NCBI GenBank assembly: GCA_002007465.1
Contig: LNAC01000376.1
Span: 332,459-396,458 of the forward strand
DNA from: Ailurus styani
Lineage: Eukaryota > Chordata > Mammalia > Carnivora > Ailuridae
Reading direction: 5' to 3'
Length of the DNA: 64,000 nucleotides
Every line of letters starts with the position of its first letter. Within the stretch, counting starts at the first letter, position 1. A model generated the notes under the pieces. The model worked only from the letters and a program-made list of their open reading frames with translations, did no database searches and was not told the origin of the DNA. A program made the translations under genes and the position numbers. Of this stretch, positions 1 through 41,849 are shown one piece after another.

Positions 1-8
1 GACTCCAC

Positions 9-150
9 TTTATACATCAAGAAATTGAGGCATAGAGAAGTTTCAGCAGCCTGCTCAGTGGCTTAACATAACTAACCAAGAGTAGACCCCTCGGCTCCTG
101 ATTCCCAGTCCGGTGTTTGATGTCCATTCTCCAATACCATGTGTCTTCTT
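9..150 (+). repeat. MIR relic in a GK intron
   Basis: The run 'aaattgaggcatagagaag' followed by an 'agtagacccctcggctcctgattcccagt' type tail follows the MIR core order (gaaactgaggc...agagctgggattc...gtc). Much decayed. Confidence 0.6.
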
Positions 151-330
151 GTCATTCTAGAAATATGTCTAGTATCTGTCTCTGAACCACATATGTAGTT
201 GAAACACTTGCTTCGTCTTGTCTGCCCACATGCTCTGGCATGTTGCTATTCATGTTCATTCCTGTTGCAGTTGTGTTAGTAGAGATAATAATTCATGATT
301 ACTCATAATCCTTCTTTAAAATTTTATTAG

Positions 331-30935
<30,605 letters not shown>

Positions 30936-31091
30936 ATGACACCAACTCATGGATTCCAAAGATGTGAGCCCTTTGCCTAATGAGAGAATCCAGCGATTAT
31001 CTCTTAATGTGATGACTGACACTATTCATAGACTCTGATTTTATTTATAAGCCACTTGCTGCATGACCCTCCAAGTAGACCTGTGGCTTGA

Positions 31092-31097
31092 AATAAA
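31092..31097 (+). promoter_or_regulatory. GK: Proximal polyadenylation signal AATAAA
   Basis: AATAAA 157 nt after the stop codon, followed 30-45 nt later by a GT/T-rich stretch (ttggtgtgtttttt), a good downstream element. Probably the short-transcript end. Confidence 0.75.
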
Positions 31098-31434
31098 GAA
31101 AATGCAGCAGAAAGAATGCTATAGAAACATTTGGTGTGTTTTTTAACATCAAGAGTTAAGATTGGACCAGCCACCTTGGGGGCTGACCCCTCCTTTTCCA
31201 TCGCGTCCTGCCCCGTTCCCTCTGAGATCTAGGAAGAATTCAGGTCCTTCCTTGGAATCTTTCATCAAACACACTCAAACGCTGATGGTCTAGGATTTGG
31301 TTCTCTGCACTACACACACTTGACTAAGGGTGATTACTAACCAGCTAAAAATGAGTGGCTTTTTGTTTTGTTTCTTTTTAACAGACCCTAAAAGTCCTCT
31401 TTTCTGCTTATTAAGGAGACCACAACATCTTCCC

Positions 31435-31484
31435 CAAGTGTTTAAATGGACACCTCTAACAAGTGTTTAAATGGACACCTCTAA
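31435..31484. repeat. 25-bp perfect tandem duplication in the GK 3' UTR
   Basis: The unit caagtgtttaaatggacacc plus tctaa occurs twice head to tail (31435-31459 and 31460-31484) without a mismatch. Confidence 0.97.
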
Positions 31485-31567
31485 CAGAATTCTTAAAATG
31501 GAAATTTAGTACTCTCATAGCTTAGACATTTTCCAGAAAGGTATTTGCCAAAACTGAAATTCTTCAG

Positions 31568-31905
31568 ACATTTTACATGGTCTCACTAATTCACTGAATC
31601 ATTGTCTGAGTCTTCTAGGGAAGGACACTTTTTCCTTTATTTTTTTCATCTCTCCTTTTTATATTTTTCACTTTGTATGTATAACATACATGCCTATATA
31701 TATTTTATATACTGAGAGCAGCCCATTTATAAATTAAGAGTACATTTTACATGATCTCACTAATTACACTGAATTTCTGTCTGGATCTTACAGGGAAGAA
31801 CACTTTCTTTTCATCTCTCCTTTTTATATTTCTTACTTTGTATGTATAACATACATGCCTATATTTTATATACAGAGGGTAGCCCATTTATAAATTCAGA
31901 GCACA
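31568..31905. repeat. Diverged tandem duplication, period about 174 bp, in the GK 3' UTR
   Basis: The block beginning acattttacatggtctcact at 31568 recurs at 31742. Shared landmarks in order are cactgaat, tctctcctttttatattt, actttgtatgtataacatac and agcccatttataaatt. The copies differ by small indels and substitutions. Confidence 0.92.
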
Positions 31906-32067
31906 TTGTATCTAGTAGGTTATAATGGGGCTGGTCCTAAGTGGACCACTATGTGTATAAATATTTTGGGGGAAACACTGTATACATTTTTGGGCAACGG
32001 TTATGCATATTTACAAGGAGAAACTTTTTCTTAAAAGAGCCAGCATTTAAAGTATATGTTCTATGTC

Positions 32068-32073
32068 AATAAA
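32068..32073 (+). promoter_or_regulatory. GK: Middle polyadenylation signal AATAAA
   Basis: AATAAA after gtc and before agaaaatg, with a T-rich downstream region. Use is not provable from sequence alone. Confidence 0.45.
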
Positions 32074-32710
32074 AGAAAATGTACTTTCTTGTGACTTCAA
32101 ATATATTTCTTATACTTTACCTTTTTATTTAATTGTTTTAGCTGGATATATGTCTTTAAAAAGAGGAAAAAGAAAAAACTGTGGAATACTGTGATAAATA
32201 TTGTTTTCAAACAAGCACTAGTCCATACAAAGTTATCTTCTTTTGACATAATTTTAGAAATATTTGGAATTCTTTTGAGGGGATAGCAAAAAAGGTTAAA
32301 CACTTAAGTAGAAAGAAAACCTTAGGAATAAAGCCAAGAATCTCTATCCAAATGTGTTATTGATTTCTAGTAAGCAAGTATAATGTCTATTTGGGATCAC
32401 AGAGAATTATCTCCACTTACTGTCCTAGTACGACTGAAGAAAGGTTTGCAATTAGAAATGGCTTCCAGTGAAACCAAGAATTTCTCAAAACAGTATTACA
32501 TGTTATAAAAACCTACCTAATCTCGCATCTTAATGTCAATTTTTTAAAATCTTAAAATTTCTGTTTACTACCAATAAGAAAATACTGCCTCCTAATATTT
32601 TCCTCAACCAGTGCTGAAAATGGGGAAATATTTATATATTAGTATAAAAGCATTTGTTTTGTTTGGCATTAGTGGTAGCTTGCATTTGCAGTTCTCATTG
32701 TGCTGTTTCT

Positions 32711-32913
32711 TTTTTTTTTTTTTTTTAAAGATTTTATTTATTCATTTGACACAGAGAGAGAGATTACAAGTAGGCAGGCAGAGAGAGAGGAGAGAGGAGG
32801 AAGCAGGCTCCCTGCTGAGCAGAGAGCCCGATGTGGGCCTCGATCCCAGGACCCTGGGATCATGACCTGAGCCGAAGGCAGCGGCTTTAACCCACTGAGC
32901 CACCCAGGCGCCC
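32711..32913 (-). mobile_element. Can-SINE inside the long GK 3' UTR
   Basis: Perfect TSD ctcattgtgctgtttct (32694-32710 / 32915-32931). Confidence 0.97.
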
Positions 32914-33194
32914 ACTCATTGTGCTGTTTCTAAATTATTCAATCTACTTGGGCTTTATTGATGTAGCTGCCACTTAAGTGACAAAAATATAGAAAGGTAC
33001 TGTGAAATTGCTACTTTGTGATGAGGGGACTTTTAAACATAATTATGTTTCTACAAAAGCAGGTCGAGTTAATTGTAAATACTTGTTAAATTACTGTTCA
33101 AATAATTTTATGATTCCATTAATTTTCTATAATTTGCAATATTTATAAATGTTTGAAACTGTGCACATTGGTATTTAATGATAAATTGACTTAA

Positions 33195-33200
33195 AATAAA
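33195..33200 (+). promoter_or_regulatory. GK: Distal polyadenylation signal AATAAA
   Basis: AATAAA within ttaaaataaattgacc, followed by T-rich sequence. Candidate end of the long 3' UTR. Confidence 0.5.
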
Positions 33201-33215
33201 TTGACCCCCCATTCT

Positions 33216-33837
33216 TACTTGCATTTCTCATTTTTAGATTAGAAGGTAAGATCAAAGTTAAATCCAGAAGGATGTTTCAGGAAACAAAACTCAACTGTTA
33301 GCACTTGCTCAGGCACACACTGAAGAATTAACCAAGAGCCTAAGAAGTAGTTTCTGAAATGATGAGCACCTTAATCACTCTATTGGAAAAGACTACGCTT
33401 CCATCTCAGCGTCCAGAAAATAACTGGTGAGGTCAGAAATCGTGATCACCTAGGGTGTCTTGTAGCTACCCATGCCTTTCTACTGGTTTCTTTCTGTTCT
33501 GTCTGGGTTGTCCGGTGGAGTCAAGTGTACCGTTGTTCTCTCAACCTGATAGCTAATACCTCAATCTTTTGTTCTTTAGTTAATCTGTAAAAGAAGTAAA
33601 TGCACCTTTGCTTCTGTAACAATATCTTAGAATTTTTAGTGTTTCTTTTGAAGCGCCCAAACTTAATTCTTTGGTTTCTGAGTGTTTTGTATCATGTTGG
33701 GAATGAAGAATGAGAGTCATTTCTGAGAAACCAGCAGAAAAAGATGTCATAGCAAAGAAATTAACAGCACTGATGGTAGAGTAGGTACTGTTTAACTCAT
33801 AGTGTCTACCTAATGGTAAATGGAAGCACAAAAATTA
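33216..33837. other. Region just downstream of GK, nothing recognised
   Basis: No gene or repeat seen. Confidence 0.5.
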
Positions 33838-34073
33838 CTTTTACAGCTTTAATGAGCTATAAAATTGATACACAGAAAACTGCACATATTTAATGTAGAC
33901 ACTTTGAGGAGTTGGGACATATGCAAACACCCTTTATACCATCACCACAATCATGGTAATAAACATATCCGTCCCCTCCACACGTTTCCTGTGTCCCTTT
34001 GCTTTTTGTGTGTGTGGTAAGAATGCTTAACAGGAGATCTACCTTCCTAACAAATTTTTTTTTTTAAAGAGTT

Positions 34074-34270
34074 TTTTTTTTTTTTAAGATTTTATTTATT
34101 TATTTGACAGAGAGAGAGATCACAAGTAGGCAGAGAGGAAGGCAGAGAGAGAGGAGGAAGCAGGCTCTCCGCAGAGCAGAGAGCCCGATGTGGGCCTCGA
34201 TCCCAGGATCCTGAGATCATGACCTGAGCCGAAGGCAGAAGCTTTAACCTGCTGAGCCACTCAGGCACCC
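34074..34270 (-). mobile_element. Can-SINE, minus strand
   Basis: Flanked by tcctaacaaattttt at 34046 and 34271. The right copy is followed by a further short duplication of ttcctaacaaatttttaagt. Confidence 0.93.
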
Positions 34271-34623
34271 TCCTAACAAATTTTTAAGTGCTACCTTCCT
34301 AACAAATTTTTAAGTGCACAGTACCGTGTTGTTAACTATAGACAGTACATTAGACAGCACATCTCTTGAACTTACTCTTCTTATGTAACTAAACTCATTG
34401 AACAGCAACTCCGCATTCCATCAACCCCTGGTAACCACCAATCTATTCTCTGTTACTATGAGTTCCACATTTTTGTTCCCTTTTTAGATTCCACATATAA
34501 GTGAGATCATGTGTATTTGTCTTTTCGTGTCTGGTGTATTTCACTTAGCATAATGTCTTCCAGGTCCAGTGATGTTGTTGCAAATGGTAGGGTTTCCTCC
34601 TTTTTTGAGGCTAAATAATATTC

Positions 34624-34627
<4 letters not shown>

Positions 34628-34663
<36 letters not shown>
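34628..34663. repeat. (CA)n microsatellite
   Basis: About 18 pure CA units. Confidence 0.98.
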
Positions 34664-34666
<3 letters not shown>

Positions 34667-35075
34667 CACATTTTTTAATCCAGTCACCTGTTGATGGACT
34701 TTTGCGTTGTTTCCATATTTTGGATATTGTGAATTACTGCTGCAGTGAACATGGGAGTGTAGATAATTCTTTGAGGTCCCGATTTCCATTCTTCTGTGTA
34801 AATAGCCAGAAGTGGGATTATTCTACTACAATGGTAATTCTACTTAATTTTTTAAGGAATCTCCATACTGTTTTCCATAGTAACTGTACCATTTTACATT
34901 CCTACCAACAGTGTACAAGGGTTCCAAAAATTTTTTGACCAATTTTAATAGTTTGATTTTAACTAAAAATATTTAAATAATGAAGTCTACTTGATCCTTT
35001 GTTTTTGCAACCTAATAACTTTTTTTTCCTGACGACTTTCATGAGGTCACATAATAGAAAACTGAGTGACTTTCA

Positions 35076-35180
35076 GGGCACCTGGCTGGCCCAGTGGGCA
35101 GAGCATGCAGCTCTTGATCTCCAGGTTATGAGTTTGAGCCCCACGTTGGGCACAGAGCTTACTTTAAAAAAGAATAATAA
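35076..35180 (+). mobile_element. Old short Can-SINE, + strand
   Basis: gcacctggctggcccagtgg...tatgagtttgagccccacgt. Confidence 0.85.
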
Positions 35181-35202
35181 TAATTGTAAAGCCCTCTTTC
35201 AA

Positions 35203-35309
35203 AAGATTTTATTTTTTTAAAGTAATCTTGACACCCAGTGTAGGGCCCAAACTCACAACCCTGAGATCAAGAGTCACATACTTCACAGACTGAGCCAGCC
35301 AGGCACCCT
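35203..35309 (-). mobile_element. Old short Can-SINE, minus strand
   Basis: aaagattttatttttttaaa...actgagccagccaggcaccc. Lies 22 bp from the + strand copy: an inverted pair, with gaaaactga(g/c) on both outer sides. Confidence 0.85.
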
Positions 35310-35335
35310 GAAAACTGACTTTTAAATCAACTCGA

Positions 35336-35560
35336 GGGCGCCTGGGTGGCTCAGTGGGTTAAAGCCTCTTCTTTCGGCTCAGGTCATGATCTCAGGGTCC
35401 TGGGATCGAGGCCCGCATCGGGCTCCCTGCTCAGCGGGGAGCCTGCTTCCCCCCCTCTCTCTCTGCCTGCCTCTCTGCCTCCTTGTGATCTCTCTCCCTC
35501 TGTGAAATAAATAAATAAAATCTTTAAAAAATAAATAAATAAATAAATTTTAAAAAAATC
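35336..35560 (+). mobile_element. Can-SINE, + strand
   Basis: Perfect TSD tttaaatcaactcga (35321-35335 / 35561-35575). Confidence 0.97.
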
Positions 35561-35785
35561 TTTAAATCAACTCGATTGCTACTTGGGCCTGCACTTTATA
35601 TAGGTATGTATCTTAATCCCAGCTCTATGTTTAGATACGCTAAACACCATAGAGAAAAAACTCTCCAAGTTACTTGCTGAAGTTTTCCTTTCATTACATG
35701 TAGTGAAAATGACCCATTAAATTACATGTGGGTACTATAAAGACTCTTGAGAAGCAGGAGGTAGGTTCAAAACAAGTTGCTTAAG

Positions 35786-35896
35786 GGGTGCCTGACTAGC
35801 TCGCTTGGTGGAGTGTGCAATTCTTAATGTTAGGGTTGTGAGTTGGAGCCCCATGCCGGGTATAAAAAGTACTTAAAATGTTTAAAAATAAATAAA
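35786..35896 (+). mobile_element. Old short Can-SINE, + strand
   Basis: gtgcctgactagctcgcttg...ttgtgagttggagccccatg. Confidence 0.8.
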
Positions 35897-36247
35897 TTGG
35901 TACAACCACATAACAGAATATGTGTAGCTTTAGAAAAGAATGATAACTATAGAAACATGGGAACCTGTCCAGGAAAAATGAAAGAGCAAGGTGCAGAGGA
36001 GTGCATGAGTGCTCTATTAAAAAAAAAAGCAAGCAAGCTAGTATGTTTGCCCATGCTGTGAGAGGACACGTAAGGAGCTGTTCTTAGTGTTTACTTAGTG
36101 GGACAGAAAGCAGCGATAATTGGGCATGTGGTAGACAAGTGGGAGAAAAACCTTTTCACAGTTTATAGATGTTTGAACTACGTTAATTGTTAGCGTATGT
36201 AATCTTGAACTATGTTAAGGTATTAGCTATTTATAAATCTAATTTAA

Positions 36248-36342
36248 GGGGTACCTGATCTCAGCCCAGGTCTTGCTCTCAGGGTGGTGAGTTTAAACCC
36301 TGCGTTGGGCTCCACACTGGGCATGGAACCTACCTAAAAAAA
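36248..36342 (+). mobile_element. Old short Can-SINE with internal deletion
   Basis: ggtacctgatctcagcccag...gtgagtttaaaccctgcgtt. The tRNA D-arm part is missing. Flanks aaatctaattt / aaatctaaaattt. Confidence 0.75.
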
Positions 36343-36364
36343 AAAATCTAAAATTTCTGAATTT

Positions 36365-36845
36365 AAATTGAGAAGTCATTGTACATGAATGTTATGGCAG
36401 CATATTCATAACAGCCAAAAAGAGGAAACAAGCTGTTGATGAATGGACAAACCAAAGGTGGTATAGATATACAGTGGAATGTTACTCAGCTATAACCATG
36501 AAGAAAGCACTGATCCATCCATGTTGTAACATGATTGAGCCTTGAAAACGATACAAAGTGAAAAAAGACACAAAAGCCAGATATTGTATGATTCCATTTG
36601 TAGAAAATGTCCAGAATAAGCAAATTCATAGAGGGACAAATGGTTATTAGTTGCCTGAGTCCGGGCTGGGGGAGAGGGGAACAGAAGTAATTGCCAATGG
36701 GTACGAGGTTTTGGGGGGGGTGATGAAAATGTTCTGAAATTAGTGGTGAAGGTTGTACAACTCTGTGAATATACTAAAAACCACTGAATTACACACTTTA
36801 AAGGGGTGCATTTATGGTATATGTATTATATCTCAATAAAATACA
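36365..36845 (+). mobile_element. Old L1 3' end, + strand
   Basis: cagcatattcataacagcca...gatattgtatgattccattt...ctgaattacacactttaaag...tatatctcaataaaa is the classic L1 3' terminus. Confidence 0.85.
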
Positions 36846-36934
36846 TAACTTTACGAATTCAGATGTTTTAAGTTAGTTTACCCACAGGCCAAATGCAGCC
36901 CACAGGCTTGTTTAAAATAACAAAATTATTTTTA

Positions 36935-37128
36935 TTTTTTTATTTTTTTAAAGATTTTATTTATTTATTTGACACAGAGAGAGATGAGATCACAAGTAGG
37001 CAGAGAGGGAGGAGGAAGCAGGCTCCCCGCCGAGCAGAGAGCCTGATGCGGGCCTCGATCCCAGGACACTGAGATCATGACCTGAGCCGAAGGCAGAGGC
37101 TTTAACCCACTGAGCCACCCAGGCGCCC
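36935..37128 (-). mobile_element. Can-SINE, minus strand
   Basis: Perfect TSD aacaaaattattttta (36919-36934 / 37129-37144). Confidence 0.97.
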
Positions 37129-37144
37129 AACAAAATTATTTTTA

Positions 37145-37498
37145 ACTTGCATTAATGTAAAGTCATTCTATGACTGGTCCCTGATGACATGTGAGTTCCT
37201 AATCTCTGAAATGAGCCCTCGGAAGGAAGGCTCCTTGAAAAAATGGAGGTTTGTAAATTTAACTTCTTTTTATTCCACTTGCATTAACTTTTTCAAGCAT
37301 CTAATGTTGGAAATAAGGGAGATGATTTAGTCACTAATACATAAAAGATTGTGATGAGACGAAAGATCTGGCCTTCTATTCACCTTCCCAGAGGTTTCCA
37401 TGGATGGTCTGTCCAATAGAACACACTCTATGCTAATATTCTAGGATGCATCTAACCTGCTTCCCCCAAAGCCTTGATAAATGAAGAGGCAGTCTTCC
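37145..37498. other. Nothing recognised
   Basis: Short unique-looking intergenic stretch. Confidence 0.5.
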
Positions 37499-37512
37499 AA
37501 AAGTGTAACCCA

Positions 37513-37759
37513 GGGCACCTGGGTGGCTCAGTGGGTTAATGCCTGTGCTTTCGGCTCAGGTCATGATCTCAGGGTCCTGGGATCGAGGCCCCCCCCTCTC
37601 TCTCTCTGCCTGCCTCTCTGCCTCTTTGTGATCTCTCTCTCTGCCTGCCTCTCTGCCTCTTTGTGATCTCTCTCCCTCTGTGAAATAAATAAATAAAATC
37701 TTTAAAAAAAAAATAAAAATAAAATAAAAAATAAATAAATAAATAAAAACAAAAAAAAA
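37513..37759 (+). mobile_element. Can-SINE with internal deletion and tandem CT-block duplication
   Basis: Perfect TSD aaaagtgtaaccca (37499-37512 / 37760-37773). The middle (gcatcgggct to gcctgcttcc) is missing. The block ctctctgcctgcctctctgc / ctctttgtgatct occurs twice. Confidence 0.95.
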
Positions 37760-37860
37760 AAAAGTGTAACCCAAAATATATTGCCATAATTTTCAGTAAC
37801 TTGATTTTTCTCTAAGTGGAACCCTTTAACTGTGTCATTTAAGATTCTAAACAGTTCTTT

Positions 37861-38044
37861 TTTTTAAAAAAAAAAAGGATTTATTTATTTGAGAGAGAGA
37901 GTGAAGAGGGAAAGGGAAGAGGAGAGGGAGAGAGTCTTTAGCAGACTCCACACTGAGCACAGAGCCTGACCTCACAGCCCTGAGATCTGTCCTGAGCCAA
38001 AACTAAGTGGGACACTCAACTGATTGGTGCCACCCACAAGCCCC
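37861..38044 (-). mobile_element. Older Can-SINE, minus strand
   Basis: ggatttatttatttgagaga...tgagatctgtcctgagccaa. Flanks attctaaacagttc (37843) / gttctgaacagttt (38047). Confidence 0.82.
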
Positions 38045-38136
38045 AGGTTCTGAACAGTTTAATTTTCATATGTTCATTGTCTCCCCAAATTGTTTAAACC
38101 TTCAGCCCTTTGCTAATTTACCACCACATTTTTCTT

Positions 38137-38342
38137 TTTTTTTTTTTAAGATTTTATTTATTCACTTGACACAGAGAGAGAGATTACAAGTAGGCAGAGA
38201 GGCAGGCAGAGAGAGAGGAGAGAGGAGGAAGCAGGCTCCCCGCTGAGCAGAGAGCCCGATGCGGGCCTCGATCCCAGGACCCTGGGATCATGACCTGAGC
38301 CGAAGGCAGCGGCTTTAACCCACTGAGCCACCCAGGCTCCCA
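38137..38342 (-). mobile_element. Can-SINE, minus strand
   Basis: Perfect TSD caccacatttttctt (38122-38136 / 38343-38357). Confidence 0.97.
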
Positions 38343-38489
38343 CACCACATTTTTCTTAAAGGAAGAAACAGTAGGTCTGTTTGTAATATACCTCTTCAAT
38401 TAATTGTAAATCAAATTCAAAGGACTGAATATTTGCCAGTTCACAGTCTACATCACTGGTTTCTCAACTCAGGGAGCTCTCTCTCTCTC

Positions 38490-38598
38490 TCACTTTTTTT
38501 TTTTAACTAAACTCTACACCCAGTGTGGGGCTTGAACTCATGACCCCTCAGATCAAGAGTCATGTGCTCTACAGACTGGGCCAGCCAGCTACCTCCCA
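38490..38598 (-). mobile_element. Old short Can-SINE, minus strand
   Basis: aactaaactctacacccagt...actgggccagccagctacct. Flanks cagggagctct on both sides. Confidence 0.85.
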
Positions 38599-38628
38599 GG
38601 GAGCTCTTTTTAAAATGACCATTTCTTA

Positions 38629-38738
38629 GGGTGACTGGCTGACTCAGTTGGTAGAGCACGCGACTCTTGATCTTGGGGTCCCAAGTTCAAGCCGCAAGTT
38701 GAGCCTAGTACTTGCTTTAAAAAAACAAACAAAAACAA
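38629..38738 (+). mobile_element. Old short Can-SINE, + strand
   Basis: gtgactggctgactcagttg...tcccaagttcaagccgcaag with an (AAAC)n tail. Confidence 0.85.
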
Positions 38739-38943
38739 GGGTGCCTGGGTGGTTCAGTTGATTGAGCGTCTGCCTTAGGCTAAGGTTGTGATCCTGAGCT
38801 CCTGGGATCCAGCCCTGCGTCAGGCTGTCTGGCTCCCTGCTCAGTGGAGAGCCTGCTTCTCCCTCTGCCGCTCCCCCTGCTTGTGCTCTCTCATGCGCAC
38901 TCTCACCCTCTCTCTCAAATAAATAAATACAATCTTAAAAAAA
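38739..38943 (+). mobile_element. Older Can-SINE, + strand
   Basis: ggtgcctgggtggttcagtt...aaataaataaatacaatctt, placed in the tail of the preceding SINE. Confidence 0.9.
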
Positions 38944-39973
38944 GTATTCCTGTGCCTTTTTTAAAAATCAAATAGTTATTTTGGAAATAGGTAAGAATAA
39001 CACTGCTCTTAGGAAAATTGGAAAATAGGTTAGAAGAGTAGAAAATAATCCATAATCCTAAAATGATGTCTGTGGTTATTTTTATTTTTTCCCCAACTTT
39101 AAGGCAGTGTTTTCAGAAATCTTGAATGTTCATAAACTTGATGTAAAACGTTAACTCACAAAACAACATGAGGTGTCATGTGTATGGACACATACAGGTG
39201 AACCAGAAGATTAACACTCGCATAGGGATGCTAAATGCCAAGTTTAGGAGGGTGGTTACCTCTGGAAGGCAGACGGTGCAATTGGAGAATCTGAAAAATT
39301 GTGTTTCTTCAAAAAATTAAAAAACGAAAGCCAATATAGCAAAATCTTAAGATCTGACACTTCTGAACGGTGAGTACACATGTATTTACTATCTTCTCTA
39401 TGCTTGAAATATTTCATAAGAGGAAGGTGAGGCATATAGCTCTCCTAATCATACATGCTTAAGCCCTTCTCTCGGTGTCCGTTAGTGCAGTGTTGTTTAT
39501 CCTGAAATCCTTCCCAATTGAAAGGACTGAAGTTCTACTGATCTTCTGGCACAACTATCCCAAGCCCCTTTCTTCCCTCGGAGAGAAGCACAAATACACG
39601 GCAGGCCTGGACAGGACCGTGAGTACACAGGGCTTTGCATGCTCTGAAGCCTGTTACTGCTTATTACTGCTTCCTAATTAACTTCAGTGACTCTAGCTAA
39701 TTGAACTGCACTCCCTGGTAACTGCGTGGGCGTCCCAGAAGGAAGGTTGCCTTTCAAAACCAAGGAAAAGAAAATCCTGTCTTCATAGGCATTCCCAGGT
39801 TCTTTGCTTGAGCCAAGCAACTGTTCAGTTCAAGCCAAAGATTTGTTTCCCACAACTGGAAGAACTGGTGAGGCTACAAATGCTAACAGAGACTTCTTTC
39901 ACCTGATCATAGTAGACAGGATTTCAAATATAACAAGTCTTTATGAAATTATATTTTAGACACCCATAATGCC
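38944..39973. other. Intergenic stretch with nothing recognised
   Basis: About 1 kb SINE-free. The part 39470-39900 is of mixed composition with no splice-bounded coding exon I can support. Confidence 0.5.
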
Positions 39974-39989
39974 AACATTAAGTGGTTCT

Positions 39990-40186
39990 TTTTTTTTTAA
40001 GATTTTATTTATTTATTTGACAGAGAGAGTGAGATTACAAGTAGGCAGAGAGGCAGGCAGAGAGAGAGGAGAAAGCAGACTCCCTGCCAAGCAGGGAGCC
40101 CGATGCGGGGCTCGATCCCAGGACCCCGAGATTATGACCTGAGCGGAAAGGAGAGGCTTTAACCCACTGAGCCCCCCAGGCGCCCC
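39990..40186 (-). mobile_element. Can-SINE, minus strand
   Basis: Flanks acattaagtggttct (39975) / acagtaagtggttct (40187). Confidence 0.95.
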
Positions 40187-40201
40187 ACAGTAAGTGGTTC
40201 T

Positions 40202-40815
40202 AACATGGAGAGAGGCTGAACCATTTCTGCTGAATTGTTTCAAACATCCAGTCACAATTTACAAAGCCATGTGTACCAACAAGATTCCTTTATCTCTTCC
40301 AAGTGCATCACTTGTAGTCAAATCTTTTATCACATTGCTAGAAGCCATGCAGATAGAACAGGATCCAGTGAGCGGGCTATTTGTTGAAAAGCTGGTTTCT
40401 TGTTGGAAACAAGTTTACCCCCTAGGTGGCGTTGTTCTCCACAGTTAGGCTTTTCTGTCTTAGGCAACTTTCCCATCAGCTGTAATGTACTGCCCAAGTT
40501 GCTGGGCTACTCATTGCTCCCAATCCTAGTTAAATAAAAGCATTGTGGAGACCACGGGAGATATCCATGATGCCGTCATGCTTTTGGATCATAAAAACCA
40601 AAGGCTTAAGCAAAGCCATAAATCCATTTACACTTGCCTGCAGCTTTGATTTTCCTTAGTTTTTTCAGGTCATCATAAAATTATTTATAATTCCCTTCAC
40701 AATCTATAACATTTATCAATTATTTAAAAACCGGAATATCTCTGGTAATTAAACATATGCTTTCCTAAATGTATTCTCAAAGGTCTTAGTTATAGCCTGT
40801 TTTCTTTAAAGGTGT
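40202..40815. other. Nothing recognised
   Basis: Unique-looking intergenic sequence. Confidence 0.5.
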
Positions 40816-40998
40816 TTTTTTTTTTTAGATTTATTTATTTATTTATTTATTTTAGAGCCCAAGCTCAAGTGTGGGGGGCATGGGGAGAGGGAGCTGAGCG
40901 TGGAGCCAACACGGGGCTAGATCTCAGGAACCTAAGATCATGACCTGAACAGAAATGAAGAGTTGATGGCCTAACTGACTGAGCCACGCAGGTACCCC
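40816..40998 (-). mobile_element. Older Can-SINE, minus strand
   Basis: tagatttatttatttattta...actgactgagccacgcaggt. Confidence 0.85.
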
Positions 40999-41063
40999 TG
41001 AAAGCTAAACACATTGGTTCATAATTGACTTTGGGGATGACATGGTAGAATCAATCGATTCCC

Positions 41064-41245
41064 GGGGCACCTGGGTGGTTCAGTCGGTTAAGTGTCTGCC
41101 TTTAGCTGGGGTCATGATCTCAGGACCCCGAGATTGAGCCCCACATCTGGCTCCCTGCTCGTCAGGGAGTCTGCTTCTCCCTCTCCTTCTGCCATTCCCC
41201 CTGCTTTTGCGTTCTCTCTCTGTCAAATAAAAATTAAAGAAAAAA
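41064..41245 (+). mobile_element. Older Can-SINE, + strand
   Basis: TSD agaatcaatcgattccc (41047-41063) / agaatcaaccaattctc (41246-41262), three mismatches, in keeping with age. Confidence 0.92.
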
Positions 41246-41262
41246 AGAATCAACCAATTCTC

Positions 41263-41847
41263 AAACAAAATTGTGCCCCCTTTTCCCAGTACCAATAAAA
41301 TTAGTTTTCTTCCTATTGTTTTTGTTTTACACCTGTTTAGTTCTAGAAAATTATAAAAAAATAATTTCATAACAATCCACAAACACGATCAAATCAGAAC
41401 AAAATTTTGTTAATTGTACCATACGTTGATATGATTATTGTCTCAATACCAAACTAATCTTTTTTAACTCTTATGGTTGTCATTAGTTTTTTACATATTG
41501 AGCTTTACAAAGTTATGAAGAAAATATTCTTACTACAATCCATCAGCTTTTAGATCGTGTTCTAAGTACCATAGCACTTTAGCATCCAAATAAAATAAAA
41601 CTTAGCTAATTTAGAATATGGTGGAAAATCTAATTTATAGAATATTTTGTAGCAAAAAGAAAAAAACAGAACTCCCTGCCTCCCGCCCCTTGTATGAGAC
41701 AAAGAGTTTACTTTGAAAAAATAATCACAATAGATTCATATCAATGTTAATCAGCTACAAATAGGATTAAATTCCTTTAAAAACAAAACAGTTTTGAGCC
41801 AACAATTTTAACACCCTAATTCCTTGGCATCTTTTGAGTAGAGTGTA

Positions 41848-41849
<2 letters not shown>
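41263..41849. other. Nothing recognised
   Basis: AT-rich intergenic sequence. Confidence 0.5.

Larger units (their letters stand above)
30936..33215 (+). other. GK: GK 3' untranslated region (short and long forms)
   Basis: Non-coding sequence from the stop codon to the last plausible polyadenylation signal. The short form would end near 31115-31125. The long form, near 33215, matches the roughly 2-kb UTR I remember for human GK. It holds a 25-bp perfect tandem repeat (31435-31484), a 174-bp-period tandem duplication (31568-31905) and a minus-strand Can-SINE (32711-32913). End points are inferred. Confidence 0.7.
33838..34960 (-). mobile_element. Old L1 fragment, minus strand, split by a SINE
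   Basis: ttttacagctttaatgagct...ccaggtccagtgatgttgtt...taccattttacattcctacc is the reverse of a standard L1 3' region. Contains a (CA)n tract at 34628-34663. Confidence 0.75.
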
